From CAZBDV01 sp964490765 (lineage in GTDB: Bacteria; Cloacimonadota; Cloacimonadia; Cloacimonadales; JAJBBL01), in the NCBI GenBank assembly GCA_964490765.1, contig CAZBDV010000026.1:1-30517 (forward strand): a stretch of 30,517 nucleotides of DNA, written 5' to 3'. The notes beneath the pieces are model-generated. The model saw only the letters and a program-made list of their open reading frames with translations, made no database searches and was not told the DNA's origin. The translations under genes were made by a program, and so were the position numbers. Below, one piece after another: positions 8,784-17,070 of this stretch (the stretch's first letter is position 1; each line of letters begins with the position of its first letter).

Positions 8784-11700
8784 TTAGACCTGATTATATT
8801 CAAAAAGATTACGAATATCTTCTGGGGACATCTTACTTATCAGGGATTGACTACCTTCAACTACACTGGCGAAAACATGCTTCTTCTGACTCTGTAGTTG
8901 GAGTATCTTTTCTTCTACTGTACCTTTGGTGATTATTTTGTAAACTAAAACCTTCTTTGTCTGGCCGATGCGATATACACGATCAATAGACTGATTTTCG
9001 CTCATTGGATTCCACCAGGGATCGACTATTATAACCGTATCGGCCGCAGTAAGATTTAAGCCAAGCCCTCCAACCTTGAGTGTTAAGAGAAAAATCCTGA
9101 TGTTGTCATTACTGGTGAAATGCTCGACTCTCTCCTGTCTGTTCGGAGTTTTGCCATCCATATATTCGTACAAGAATCCCTTCTCTTCCAGGTTCTGAGC
9201 AATGAGCTTCAACATCGATACAAATTGGCTGAATACCAGAATCTTTCTCCGATTTTCAACAGCATCCTGAATCAATTCCATTAATAATTCCATTTTACCG
9301 GAGATATTAGCCTTACTTGCCAGATCGGTATCTACAATCCCGGGGTGATTGCAGATCTGTCGTAATCTTACCAGGGCAGTCAAAATATTGATGTAGTTAC
9401 GATTAATCTCACCTGGAGAATAATCAATTAAACCAGAGTCATCAACAATTTGACCAGAGGAAGAGAGTATTTTTTCCTGAGCCATTGCTAGTATCTTAAG
9501 ATATATACGTTCCTGTTGTGGCGTCATTTTGTTGAACAGGTATTGTTCCTGCTTGTCGGGAAGTTCTAACAGGACCTCACTCTTTTTTCTTCTCAATATG
9601 AAAGGAGATACTATCCTGGAGAGAATCTGTTTCTTTTCCTCAGCTTCGTCATCCTCTTCAGTATACTCCTTACGAAAAGCTTTCAGGGAATGGAGATATC
9701 CCGGCATGAGGAAATCAAAAATCGACCAGAGATCAACCAGATTGTTTTCCACCGGTGTTCCGGTGAGAGCTAATTTGTATTCTGTCTCAAGTCTTTTTAC
9801 TGCTTTGCTTCTTAATGTCAGAGGGTTCTTTATATGCTGCGCTTCATCGAGAATAATGTAAGCATAACTGTGGCGCAAGAAATTATTAATATCCATCTGT
9901 ATAAGTGAATATGAGACTATAATGACATCAGACTGTATTTCTTCCAGGAGTTTTGTCCTCTGGGATTTATTCCCTTCATAGATGAGATAGGTAAGATTGG
10001 GATGAAATTTCTCTATTTCCATTGCCCAGTTGAAGAGGAGTGTCTTAGGACATACTACGAGTGAAAGCTTCTTTTCCTTGCTATGTTGTTCATGATAGTC
10101 TGACAGTATTGCTAAAGACTGCAAGGTCTTTCCCAGACCCATATCATCAGCTAAAAGGCCACCTAAATGGTGTTTTCTTAGCATCTTCATCCAGAAAAAC
10201 CCAATCTTCTGGTAACTTCTCATAACGTTAATCAGTGAGAGTGGAACGCTTACCTCATCTTCTCCTCTCCGTCGGATCAGATCAGAATACATCTTTTCTA
10301 AATATTTCTCACCTTTCAGCTTGATGTTCTCGTTCTCTTTTGCTACAATATATAAATAGGACAGATTGTAATTTGTCAGGATGTCTGCTCTTCTCTCCTC
10401 GCCTGGCTTCAGTTGTTTCCTGGTATAATCTATAAGACTGTCTATCTGATCAAAATTATCCTTCCCACTGAAATAGACTAATCTTTCATCAGACAGCTTC
10501 ATATATCTTTCTCTGCTCTGGAAGAATTTCCGGAGTTCTTCATGGGTAAACGTCAAATCCTGATACTGATAGGTAACCTGATATTCAAACCAGTTGATCC
10601 TGTCTGTCCGGTTGACGGCAATAGTTGGCTTAAGTTCAATACGGTAGACAAACTCTTTCTTAAGATTATCATCAAGCTCGACTACCCAGTCTGAGGGTAC
10701 CTGTTCATATATTATTTTCTTTAATCTGTCCTTTTTATCCTCTTGTGAAAACAGATATTCCGAGCTCTCGACCAGTAAATTGCTATCGGGCTGTGGAAGA
10801 TATTGAAGAAAGTCCAACAACCCTTTGCGCTTATCATATGGCAGGTAGAACCATTCCTCTTCCCCATCGGAGTTCTTTATACGAAACAGCTCCGTATCAA
10901 AATAAATGTGTTTGAGTGGTATATCTCTATAACAAACCTCCTCATCATTCTCTTTGAATCGTAGCAGCATTTTTAGGATAATGTTGTCACCCTGCTTGGA
11001 GAGTTCGAGGACTGTTTGGGGACTGTCAGAATAGTTTGTGGGTATAGCAATGTTGTCATCAAAATCAATAAAACATTTATTCAATCCAGCCTGTTTGGCG
11101 ACAATAGTTGCAAAATAGGCCAGATCAGTTGACGGGAAAAGATATCCTCCTTTGAAGATCTTATCCGTAAGCTCCTTACTAAAAGGTAATTGAAATCGAT
11201 AGATAACATTTCCAATAAAGACATAGTTCTCATTTTGAGTAATCAGGGCAGAGAAAAAACTCCCTGTTGCTATCTTTATTCTGAACATCGACTCATCAAC
11301 TGGCTCTATTCGAAGATGAAGTTTGAATTCTTCTTCTGAGAATATCAAGGGTTCTCCCGTTTCTCTTATTTGAACTTTACTCTGCAGATCCTTGAGATAC
11401 GGTAATGTCTTAACCATGTCCTTTTTATATATCGTGTAATACTGAGATTTCCTGCTGTATGAACATTTTATCGACTGCAGACGACTGATTAGCGCTAGTT
11501 CACTGTCCCGAAAAGCAGCAGCCTGTTCCTGAAGCAGCTTAGTATCTGCTGTCAAAAATCTGTCAATACCGTAACTCGCCCTCTTTTTGGTTTTTTTCTG
11601 TTTTGATGATTGAGTCCGCTGCTCTGTATAATTTATAAGCTCACGAAGATCCAGATCAAGGTAGTCAGGAAAATAGAATCTTACCTTATCACTTTCTTGA

Positions 11701-12164
11701 TCATAAATTCCCTCAAGAAGTATTCTTCCATTAAAAATCATCTGCTGCCAGTAAGCATTGTAAGTCAGAAGGCTATTGGTATAGAGCACTGTATTCGGAT
11801 CGATTGTGAGTGTCCCATCCAAATTACTATTATTGGAAGTAACTTCTGATCTATCTTCAGGTGTACTGAGATATTTATAGGCATAGTCAATCACAGTCAG
11901 CAGATGGTTACAACTTTTATTATCCAAGCAACTTCTACAGTAGTGATCATCTATCTTCTCCTCATCAATATCGTACTTGATAATCAGGTCTTCAGGCATA
12001 TACTTCTTCTTTTCGGGAACAGGATAAAATCGAATAAGGAGTCTACCCCTTTCATCTTTCACCGCTTGGTATCGTAATTCACCTTCATCTATTGGTAATA
12101 ACTTACTGTGAAAATACCATGTACTGGATAACTCATGATACTCTTTGCTGAATAACTTAGCCAT
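8784..12164 (-). CDS. SNF2-family ATPase/helicase with N-terminal SWIM-like zinc finger
   Basis: 1126 residues. The C-terminal half has the full SNF2 set: motif I DDMGLGKT (Lys ~679), motif II DEAQ (~773-776), motif III LTGTPVEN, motif IV VFSQF, motif V GGLGLNLTAADTV and motif VI DRVYRIGQ. Residues ~76-87 form C-x2-C-x5-C-x-H, a variant of the SWIM zinc finger (usually CxC...CxH), as in bacterial SNF2 proteins that carry SWIM at the N terminus. Between lies a ~550-residue domain that bacterial SNF2 proteins often have and whose role is unclear. Such enzymes translocate on double-stranded DNA and remodel protein-DNA complexes. No restriction, methylase or phage-defence gene is nearby, so a housekeeping role in transcription or repair is more likely than defence. 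The gene stands alone and converges on the barrel gene across only 39 nt. Confidence 0.95.
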   Translation of the reverse strand: MAKLFSKEYHELSSTWYFHSKLLPIDEGELRYQAVKDERGRLLIRFYPVPEKKKYMPEDLIIKYDIDEEKIDDHYCRSCLDNKSCNHLLTVIDYAYKYLSTPEDRSEVTSNNSNLDGTLTIDPNTVLYTNSLLTYNAYWQQMIFNGRILLEGIYDQESDKVRFYFPDYLDLDLRELINYTEQRTQSSKQKKTKKRASYGIDRFLTADTKLLQEQAAAFRDSELALISRLQSIKCSYSRKSQYYTIYKKDMVKTLPYLKDLQSKVQIRETGEPLIFSEEEFKLHLRIEPVDESMFRIKIATGSFFSALITQNENYVFIGNVIYRFQLPFSKELTDKIFKGGYLFPSTDLAYFATIVAKQAGLNKCFIDFDDNIAIPTNYSDSPQTVLELSKQGDNIILKMLLRFKENDEEVCYRDIPLKHIYFDTELFRIKNSDGEEEWFYLPYDKRKGLLDFLQYLPQPDSNLLVESSEYLFSQEDKKDRLKKIIYEQVPSDWVVELDDNLKKEFVYRIELKPTIAVNRTDRINWFEYQVTYQYQDLTFTHEELRKFFQSRERYMKLSDERLVYFSGKDNFDQIDSLIDYTRKQLKPGEERRADILTNYNLSYLYIVAKENENIKLKGEKYLEKMYSDLIRRRGEDEVSVPLSLINVMRSYQKIGFFWMKMLRKHHLGGLLADDMGLGKTLQSLAILSDYHEQHSKEKKLSLVVCPKTLLFNWAMEIEKFHPNLTYLIYEGNKSQRTKLLEEIQSDVIIVSYSLIQMDINNFLRHSYAYIILDEAQHIKNPLTLRSKAVKRLETEYKLALTGTPVENNLVDLWSIFDFLMPGYLHSLKAFRKEYTEEDDEAEEKKQILSRIVSPFILRRKKSEVLLELPDKQEQYLFNKMTPQQERIYLKILAMAQEKILSSSGQIVDDSGLIDYSPGEINRNYINILTALVRLRQICNHPGIVDTDLASKANISGKMELLMELIQDAVENRRKILVFSQFVSMLKLIAQNLEEKGFLYEYMDGKTPNRQERVEHFTSNDNIRIFLLTLKVGGLGLNLTAADTVIIVDPWWNPMSENQSIDRVYRIGQTKKVLVYKIITKGTVEEKILQLQSQKKHVFASVVEGSQSLISKMSPEDIRNLFEYNQV

Positions 12165-12196
12165 TAAGGATGTCCCCGTTAATTGTTAATCGGGTA

Positions 12197-12225
12197 TCAA
12201 TACAGGATAATGTAACAGATGTCAA
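12197..12225 (-). promoter_or_regulatory. Candidate sigma-70 promoter for the SNF2 gene
   Basis: On the minus strand a perfect TTGACA (12225-12220) is followed after 17 nt by TATTGA (12202-12197). The predicted start would give a leader of about 26 nt before the ATG at 12164. The -35 is exact; the -10 is poor (3/6). Confidence 0.35.
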
Positions 12226-12400
12226 TCTATTTATCATTATTGGGTTAGTATTAGATTAATCGTCTGCCCTTATCTCATACAGACCTGATCAAAGCCGGCA
12301 TCTTCTTTATAATCAGCTTTAAGATAACTATACCTTATGAAATTCAAAGTCCGGTTTAGTTTCGCAATAGCTGGTAAGTCTGTATAAATATCTATGTATC

Positions 12401-13552
12401 TTAGTCCTTCTTTATTAAAAGAAATGAAATGTCATCAGGAATGGAGCGATTATAGCGCTGGTCGATTAACCTGTTAATCTTCCTCAGTATCGACTGCTCA
12501 TCCTCTTCAAGGTCTTCAATATAACTCAGCAACTGTTCTTTCTGTTTCTCCGGATTACTGGTATTGTAGATCTCCAGAATCCCATCGGAGAAAAAAAGAA
12601 GTGAGAATTTCGAAGGTAGATTCATAGTAGTCGATTCGTAGTCTGTTCTCGTGACGAACCCGAGTGGTAGGCCCTTATGTTCCAAAAAGGTCCCTTTATC
12701 TCCATCGAATAGTATCGGAAACGGGTATAAACCAGCATTAGAAAACGTTATGCTATTATCAGTTATGTTTACTATCCCGTAAAATATTGTTATGTGTCGT
12801 TTATAATCCTCTTGGAGTAACTCCAGATTCAGAAGCTCTAGTATACGTGCGGGATCAAGAATCGCTCTGTCCTGCATTTGCACGTATTGCTTTAAATATA
12901 GTGTTATGGAACTCTTTAGAATAATCGTCAGAAATGCTGCTGCAACACCATGTCCAGCAACATCTGCCAGGTAAAATCCAAAGTGTTTATCATCAATCTG
13001 AAAATAATCGATGAAATCTCCGCTGGTATCGATGGAAGGAATGACATGTCTGCTCAGAGTATAGTTATCCCAGGTAACCTTTTCGTCCGGGAAAAGCCGC
13101 TCTTGCATCTTTTTGGCAGCAAGAGAGTGTCGCTCTAATCTCTCAAGATATATCTTCTCCTTCTTTTGAAAGTAAGCCTTTTCCAGTGCTTTCTGAATCG
13201 TATTATCGAATATCTGGAAATTTGTTACGGGCTTTAATATATAGTCCCAGGCACCACGCCTTACTGCCTCTATCGCTACATTTATATCGTCTGTTCCTGA
13301 AACGACAATTATTGGAATACCTTCGGATTTTTTCCTTATTCTCTGAATTACTTCCAAACCACTGATGTCGGGTAAAGAGATGTCAACTAGAACAATATCG
13401 GGGTCATATTCTTCAAAGAGCTCAACCCCTCCAAGACCGGTTTCAGAAATAACAGATTCATAACCCTTCTCTCCCAAATAATTCTTCAGGATATCGGCAA
13501 ATAATCTGTAATCTTCAACTATCAAAACCTTATAACTGCTTTCTAACTTCAT
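12401..13552 (-). CDS. Response regulator with PP2C/SpoIIE phosphatase output (REC-PPM)
   Basis: 383 residues from the ATG at 13552, which has GGAG about 10 nt upstream. A GTG at 13585 is possible but lacks a good ribosome site and would add 11 residues. Residues 1-125 form a receiver domain: acidic pair E13-D14, phospho-accepting D57 in VLVDIS, Ser in VVSGTDD, Lys in ILKPV. A helical linker (about 125-165) leads to a SpoIIE/RsbU-type serine phosphatase with SGDFIDYF, ADVAGHG, FSNAG, FFSDGILE and DDISFLL, so the metal-binding Asp residues appear intact. Such proteins turn a phosphorelay signal into dephosphorylation of a phosphoprotein, classically an anti-sigma-factor antagonist. No kinase, anti-sigma or STAS gene is adjacent; the only histidine kinase in the window is far away on the other strand. 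Confidence 0.93.
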   Translation of the reverse strand: MKLESSYKVLIVEDYRLFADILKNYLGEKGYESVISETGLGGVELFEEYDPDIVLVDISLPDISGLEVIQRIRKKSEGIPIIVVSGTDDINVAIEAVRRGAWDYILKPVTNFQIFDNTIQKALEKAYFQKKEKIYLERLERHSLAAKKMQERLFPDEKVTWDNYTLSRHVIPSIDTSGDFIDYFQIDDKHFGFYLADVAGHGVAAAFLTIILKSSITLYLKQYVQMQDRAILDPARILELLNLELLQEDYKRHITIFYGIVNITDNSITFSNAGLYPFPILFDGDKGTFLEHKGLPLGFVTRTDYESTTMNLPSKFSLLFFSDGILEIYNTSNPEKQKEQLLSYIEDLEEDEQSILRKINRLIDQRYNRSIPDDISFLLIKKD

Positions 13553-13643
13553 CAAAGCAAATCTCCGCTGCCGACAGTATCGCACATTAATACAAATAAC
13601 CCCATCTCAAACAAGCTTAACGCTATTAATAATCAATAGTACT

Positions 13644-13672
13644 TTTATCTATATACTATCTAAACAAGTCAA
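13644..13672 (-). promoter_or_regulatory. Candidate sigma-70 promoter for the REC-PP2C gene
   Basis: On the minus strand TTGACT (13672-13667) and GATAAA (13649-13644) are separated by exactly 17 nt, scoring 5/6 and 4/6. The predicted transcript would have a leader of about 85 nt before the ATG at 13552. It is the best promoter-like match in this gap. Confidence 0.45.
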
Positions 13673-13680
13673 GTAAAATC

Positions 13681-13713
13681 GCATAATACCCTTTTTCATT
13701 TTTGGTAATACGC
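13681..13713 (-). terminator. Weak hairpin after tldD, possible terminator
   Basis: Imperfect inverted repeat GCGTATTACC ... GGGTATTATGC (minus strand) with a 12-nt A-rich loop, one mismatch and one G-U pair, about 55 nt past the tldD stop and followed by GATTTTAC rather than a clean T run. It abuts the -35 of the next gene's candidate promoter, so it could instead be a regulatory site. Confidence 0.25.
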
Positions 13714-13768
13714 CCGAACGTAATAAAATTTGCCATTTCCGAAACAAAGAAACCTTGTTGCTATAGTA

Positions 13769-15217
13769 TTATGCTTTAACATTAACTATTACATTCTTGA
13801 AACGGGCAGGTGACAGACCGTGAGAGAGATGCATTGCCTGTCCGGGTTCTCCTTTTCCACAGTTGAAAGTGCTGAAATAATCCCATTCTTCTTCTCCACA
13901 AACTCTGTCACAGGAATTCCAGAATTCAGCTGTAATACCATAGTAGGTTGGTTCTTTTACTATACCTACAATCTTCCCTTCCCTGATCTTCCATCCAATT
14001 TCAGTAGTAAACTGAAAATTATTCCGGTTATCATCTATTGACCAGGTTTTGGTAAAATCAATCAGATACCCATGCTCAGTATCTTTTATCAGATCATTTA
14101 AAGTACCCTCACCTGGCTCCAGGCAGAAATTTGTCATTCTAACCAGGGGAAATTCATTAGCAAAAGACCCTTTCATATTCGAACTCGGTTCTAATCCTAA
14201 CTCGTGTGCCACTTCCCTGGAAGTCTGTTGATTAACGAGAATTCCATTTCTGATAATATCAACTCTTTTACCCGGAATTCCTTCGTCATCGACCGGATGA
14301 AAACCAATACCTCGGGGATCTGTACTGTCACTGTAGATATTAACCAGTTCCGAACCGTATCGGTATTTCCCTAGCATCTCTGGTTTGATGAATGTTTTCC
14401 CCGCATAAGAGATCTCCATTCCCAGAATCCTGTCAGCTTCTGTTGCGTGACCTACTGATTCGTGGATCTGTAAGGCAAGGTGCCCACCTTTTATTATCAG
14501 GTCTGCTCTCTCTTCTGTAATCTCTGGTGCTGTTAATAGATCAATAGCTTCTTTGATAATGGTACCGGTATTAGAAGGAAAATCATAATTTCTAACCACT
14601 TCAAAACCACCCCTTCTGGCAGCCATATGTCCCGGATAATTCCTGCTCATAACCTGCTCTCCATCGGATGCCATTACCTCCATAGCAGAATTAGTATCAT
14701 ATACCGTGGTATCAACAAAAGTACCCTCTGAATTTGCATACACCTTATATTGACGATAAAAGATGCTGTAAATGTATGAATATATTATCTTCTCATTGAG
14801 AGTTAACTCTTTTGCAATCTTGCCTAAATACTCCAGCTTCTCCTCGTCACTCATTAAAAAGGGATCTTCAACTGGTTTAAAATGATAGCTGCCTATTGTA
14901 GGTTTCGCGGGTTGAAGATCTAGTTTATGCCTTCTAAAGATACTACCAGCCCTGGCATTGTCGATAGCACTCTTGATCATCCTGTTCACTACCTCTTCTT
15001 TAAGAGAGTCGGTACCAGCAAAACCCCAGTTGCCATTGACCAAAACCCTGATACCAATCGCAAGAGAATTGTAAGAAGTAGAAATATGTTTCAGAACCCC
15101 TTTTTCAAAATTGATAGCTTGACTATCCGTCGAGGTTAGTCTGACATCAGAAAATGTAACACCGGGTAAATCGAGCTTCTTTATTATATCGCACACTATT
15201 TGCTTCATATTTTGCAC
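13769..15217 (-). CDS. tldD: TldD metalloprotease
   Basis: 482 residues, the usual TldD length. TldD is the catalytic half of the cytoplasmic TldD/TldE zinc protease, which in Escherichia coli trims leader peptides (microcin B17) and degrades CcdA. The zinc motif H252-E253-x3-H257 appears as HESVGHATEAD. The third ligand is conserved as a cysteine in FNCGKGEPGQ (C453). The N-terminal part contains ISTSYNSLAIGIRVLVNGNWGFAG, typical of the family. The gene begins 5 nt after the tldE stop codon, and its Shine-Dalgarno (AAGGTG) overlaps that stop, so the two are translated as a pair. There is no peptide precursor or modification enzyme nearby to suggest a dedicated substrate. Confidence 0.96.
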   Translation of the reverse strand: MQNMKQIVCDIIKKLDLPGVTFSDVRLTSTDSQAINFEKGVLKHISTSYNSLAIGIRVLVNGNWGFAGTDSLKEEVVNRMIKSAIDNARAGSIFRRHKLDLQPAKPTIGSYHFKPVEDPFLMSDEEKLEYLGKIAKELTLNEKIIYSYIYSIFYRQYKVYANSEGTFVDTTVYDTNSAMEVMASDGEQVMSRNYPGHMAARRGGFEVVRNYDFPSNTGTIIKEAIDLLTAPEITEERADLIIKGGHLALQIHESVGHATEADRILGMEISYAGKTFIKPEMLGKYRYGSELVNIYSDSTDPRGIGFHPVDDEGIPGKRVDIIRNGILVNQQTSREVAHELGLEPSSNMKGSFANEFPLVRMTNFCLEPGEGTLNDLIKDTEHGYLIDFTKTWSIDDNRNNFQFTTEIGWKIREGKIVGIVKEPTYYGITAEFWNSCDRVCGEEEWDYFSTFNCGKGEPGQAMHLSHGLSPARFKNVIVNVKA

Positions 15218-15222
15218 CTTAT

Positions 15223-16557
15223 TTATATTGTCTTTGTCGATGATGATATCTTGAATCCTGATACCTTGACATGTGGCATAGCACTGCTGTAAATCCCAAA
15301 CTCGCCATAGTTATCAGACGAAGGTATAAGATAAAGCTTATCCTCGATATCAGTAATATTCTTGATTACATCCGTTATCTTAACGGTATATCTTAAATTA
15401 TTCACAACTTTCTTCAACTCTCCGTTCTCAATCAAAAATGTTCCATCTCTGGTCAAACCTGTTGCTGAGGTCTCTTTCATGTTGATGAAGTTCATATAAT
15501 GCAGATTGGAAATGTATAGTCCTCGCTTAACTCCTCCAATCAAATCTATCAGTCTGCTATCACCGGGCTCCATCACCAGACAATTCGCTTCAGAACCGTT
15601 CTTCTTTAATCCGGTCTTATGAGCGTAGTAATTATCGACCAGGAAGTTTTTAAATACACCTCTTTCAATTAGAGTTAGTTTACGGTATATATGTCCTTCG
15701 GAATTATAAGCAAAATTGATTATCCCGGGATAATCGGGGTTATCACTAAGGCTTACTGTATCGGGAAAGACTTTTTTATCTAGTTTATCCTGAAACCAGC
15801 TTGTTTTTCTGTCGTATCCAGCAGCAGTTAAACCACCCCAGACAAGATACCCGAAAAACTCGGCTAAACACCTCGGAGAGAGGATGACTTCATAACTATC
15901 TGGTTCAACATCAATAATCTCCTTGCTAGCAGTTTGAAGCTTTCTCTCTAATTGTTCGATAAAGTTATAAAGGTCAAATGTTGAAATATCTTCACTCCCA
16001 AATGATTCTATGACAGTTACTTCATTTTTTTCCGATACTGCTTTTAAATCTAACATGATAGGTGAATTGTGCATCTTTTTGTTAACACCATTACTGTTAA
16101 CTATGTAGTCAGTTTGATAGTTGCAAATAAACGTGCCGTAAATCTTAAAACCATAAGGAATTACTGATTGAGCAATCTTCTCCAGAATCTCGATCTTCTT
16201 CGTAAGAGAAACCCTCTCTATATTATTGAGCTTTTTTTGCTCTATTCCCTTTTCCAAGTTGTCCTCTATATCTACGAAATCGGGATCTTCTGGCAGTCGG
16301 TCGATTATCCCCAGAGCTCTATCTATATTATTTTGCAACTGCTTCTCTGAAGGATTGGTAATATTGAAGGAATAGTGTTTCTTCCCCTTGTATACTGAAG
16401 CATTTAGTGTTTTCGCCTGTTTGGTTATGTTGTAATTGATCTCACTCCGAAAAAAACGGAGAAAATCGGTCTCCCATTCTTTATAATGAAAAACGAATTT
16501 CACGTCATTTTGTGCTGAACAAATTTGATGAAGCAGCTTTAGGATTCGGGCTCCCAT
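15223..16557 (-). CDS. pmbA: TldE/PmbA, non-catalytic partner of TldD
   Basis: 444 residues, the usual length for PmbA/TldE. It is homologous to TldD but lacks the HExxxH motif, as expected for the partner subunit that forms the substrate tunnel of the heterodimer. Family signatures include GYDRKTSWFQDKLDKKVF, GSEANCLVMEPGD and MKETSATGLTRDGTFLIENGE. The start is supported by AAGGAG 7 nt before the ATG, and a near-perfect sigma-54 promoter lies just upstream. It is first in the tldE-tldD operon, the same pairing seen when the two genes are adjacent in other bacteria. Confidence 0.95.
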   Translation of the reverse strand: MGARILKLLHQICSAQNDVKFVFHYKEWETDFLRFFRSEINYNITKQAKTLNASVYKGKKHYSFNITNPSEKQLQNNIDRALGIIDRLPEDPDFVDIEDNLEKGIEQKKLNNIERVSLTKKIEILEKIAQSVIPYGFKIYGTFICNYQTDYIVNSNGVNKKMHNSPIMLDLKAVSEKNEVTVIESFGSEDISTFDLYNFIEQLERKLQTASKEIIDVEPDSYEVILSPRCLAEFFGYLVWGGLTAAGYDRKTSWFQDKLDKKVFPDTVSLSDNPDYPGIINFAYNSEGHIYRKLTLIERGVFKNFLVDNYYAHKTGLKKNGSEANCLVMEPGDSRLIDLIGGVKRGLYISNLHYMNFINMKETSATGLTRDGTFLIENGELKKVVNNLRYTVKITDVIKNITDIEDKLYLIPSSDNYGEFGIYSSAMPHVKVSGFKISSSTKTI

Positions 16558-16593
16558 ATTTACTCCTTGAAACTATTTAACATACCCAATTGA

Positions 16594-16609
16594 TGCAATA
16601 TTTGTGCCA
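16594..16609 (-). promoter_or_regulatory. Sigma-54 (-24/-12) promoter for tldE-tldD
   Basis: The minus strand reads TGGCAC-AAATA-TTGCA, matching the RpoN consensus TGGCAC-N5-TTGCA with the GG and GC dinucleotides 12 nt apart. Transcription would start near 16583, giving a leader of about 26 nt that carries the AAGGAG ribosome site for the ATG at 16557. No enhancer-binding-protein site or activator gene was identified in the window. Confidence 0.6.
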
Positions 16610-17032
16610 ATATCTCTCACTAAGTAAAGTCACAATGGCCTGGTAACATTATCTCTTAACCTATAGCATAACCTACAATTCAATACACGAATATCCACTA
16701 AACTGATTTCTGTATTGATTTGAGAATCTTGCATAAAACCGTTTCTTCCTTCGAAATTATTATCTCATTGGGCTGGGTTTTGAGGATTACTCAGAGCTAA
16801 CGAAATTTGGCTGAACGGGCAAAATATGATCTGAAAAGTAGGATTGATTTCGTTTTGTAGAAAATTTATTGCATAGCCGAATGTCGGAGACCTAAGATCT
16901 GTATCTTCATGGACATCTTATAGAGATAAAGGATATAAATGGTCTGGGGATAAAGGAGCTATTTGCAGGGTCCAAAAAAAAGATTGACGTCTAATTAAGG
17001 GCGGGGATTCTCTAATCTATCAAAAAAAAGGA

Positions 17033-17051
17033 AGTCGGAACTGTTCTGACT
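17033..17051 (+). repeat. 19-bp near-perfect palindrome before the glycosyltransferase gene
   Basis: AGTCGGAACTGTTCTGACT: two 9-bp arms around a central T, with one G/T pair that would still pair in RNA. It ends 19 nt before the ATG at 17071, so it could be a repressor operator or an mRNA hairpin in the leader. Confidence 0.5.
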
Positions 17052-17070
17052 GTAGGTTTTAATAGAGTTA

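Larger units (their letters stand above)
16558..17070. other. 513-base divergent intergenic region, no gene seen
   Basis: The region separates tldE (minus) from the glycosyltransferase (plus). It holds the sigma-54 site at 16594-16609 and a 19-bp palindrome at 17033-17051. The 9-nt word GATAAAGGA occurs twice (16925-16933 and 16949-16957, period 24). I see no ORF with a ribosome site, no tRNA and no clear terminator. A TTGACG at 16984-16989 has no -10 at the right distance. Confidence 0.6.

Noticed and set aside
9529..9861. 110-residue plus-strand frame inside the SNF2 gene
   Set aside because: It is antisense to a conserved SNF2 region, has no ribosome site and a composition typical of a shadow frame.
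8784..12164. Phage-defence SNF2 (DISARM-like) locus
   Set aside because: No methylase, DUF1998, phospholipase-D or helicase partner genes are near; neighbours are housekeeping.
16925..16957. Two copies of GATAAAGGA in the divergent intergenic region
   Set aside because: Only 9 nt and two copies; not enough to call a repeat array or binding-site tandem.
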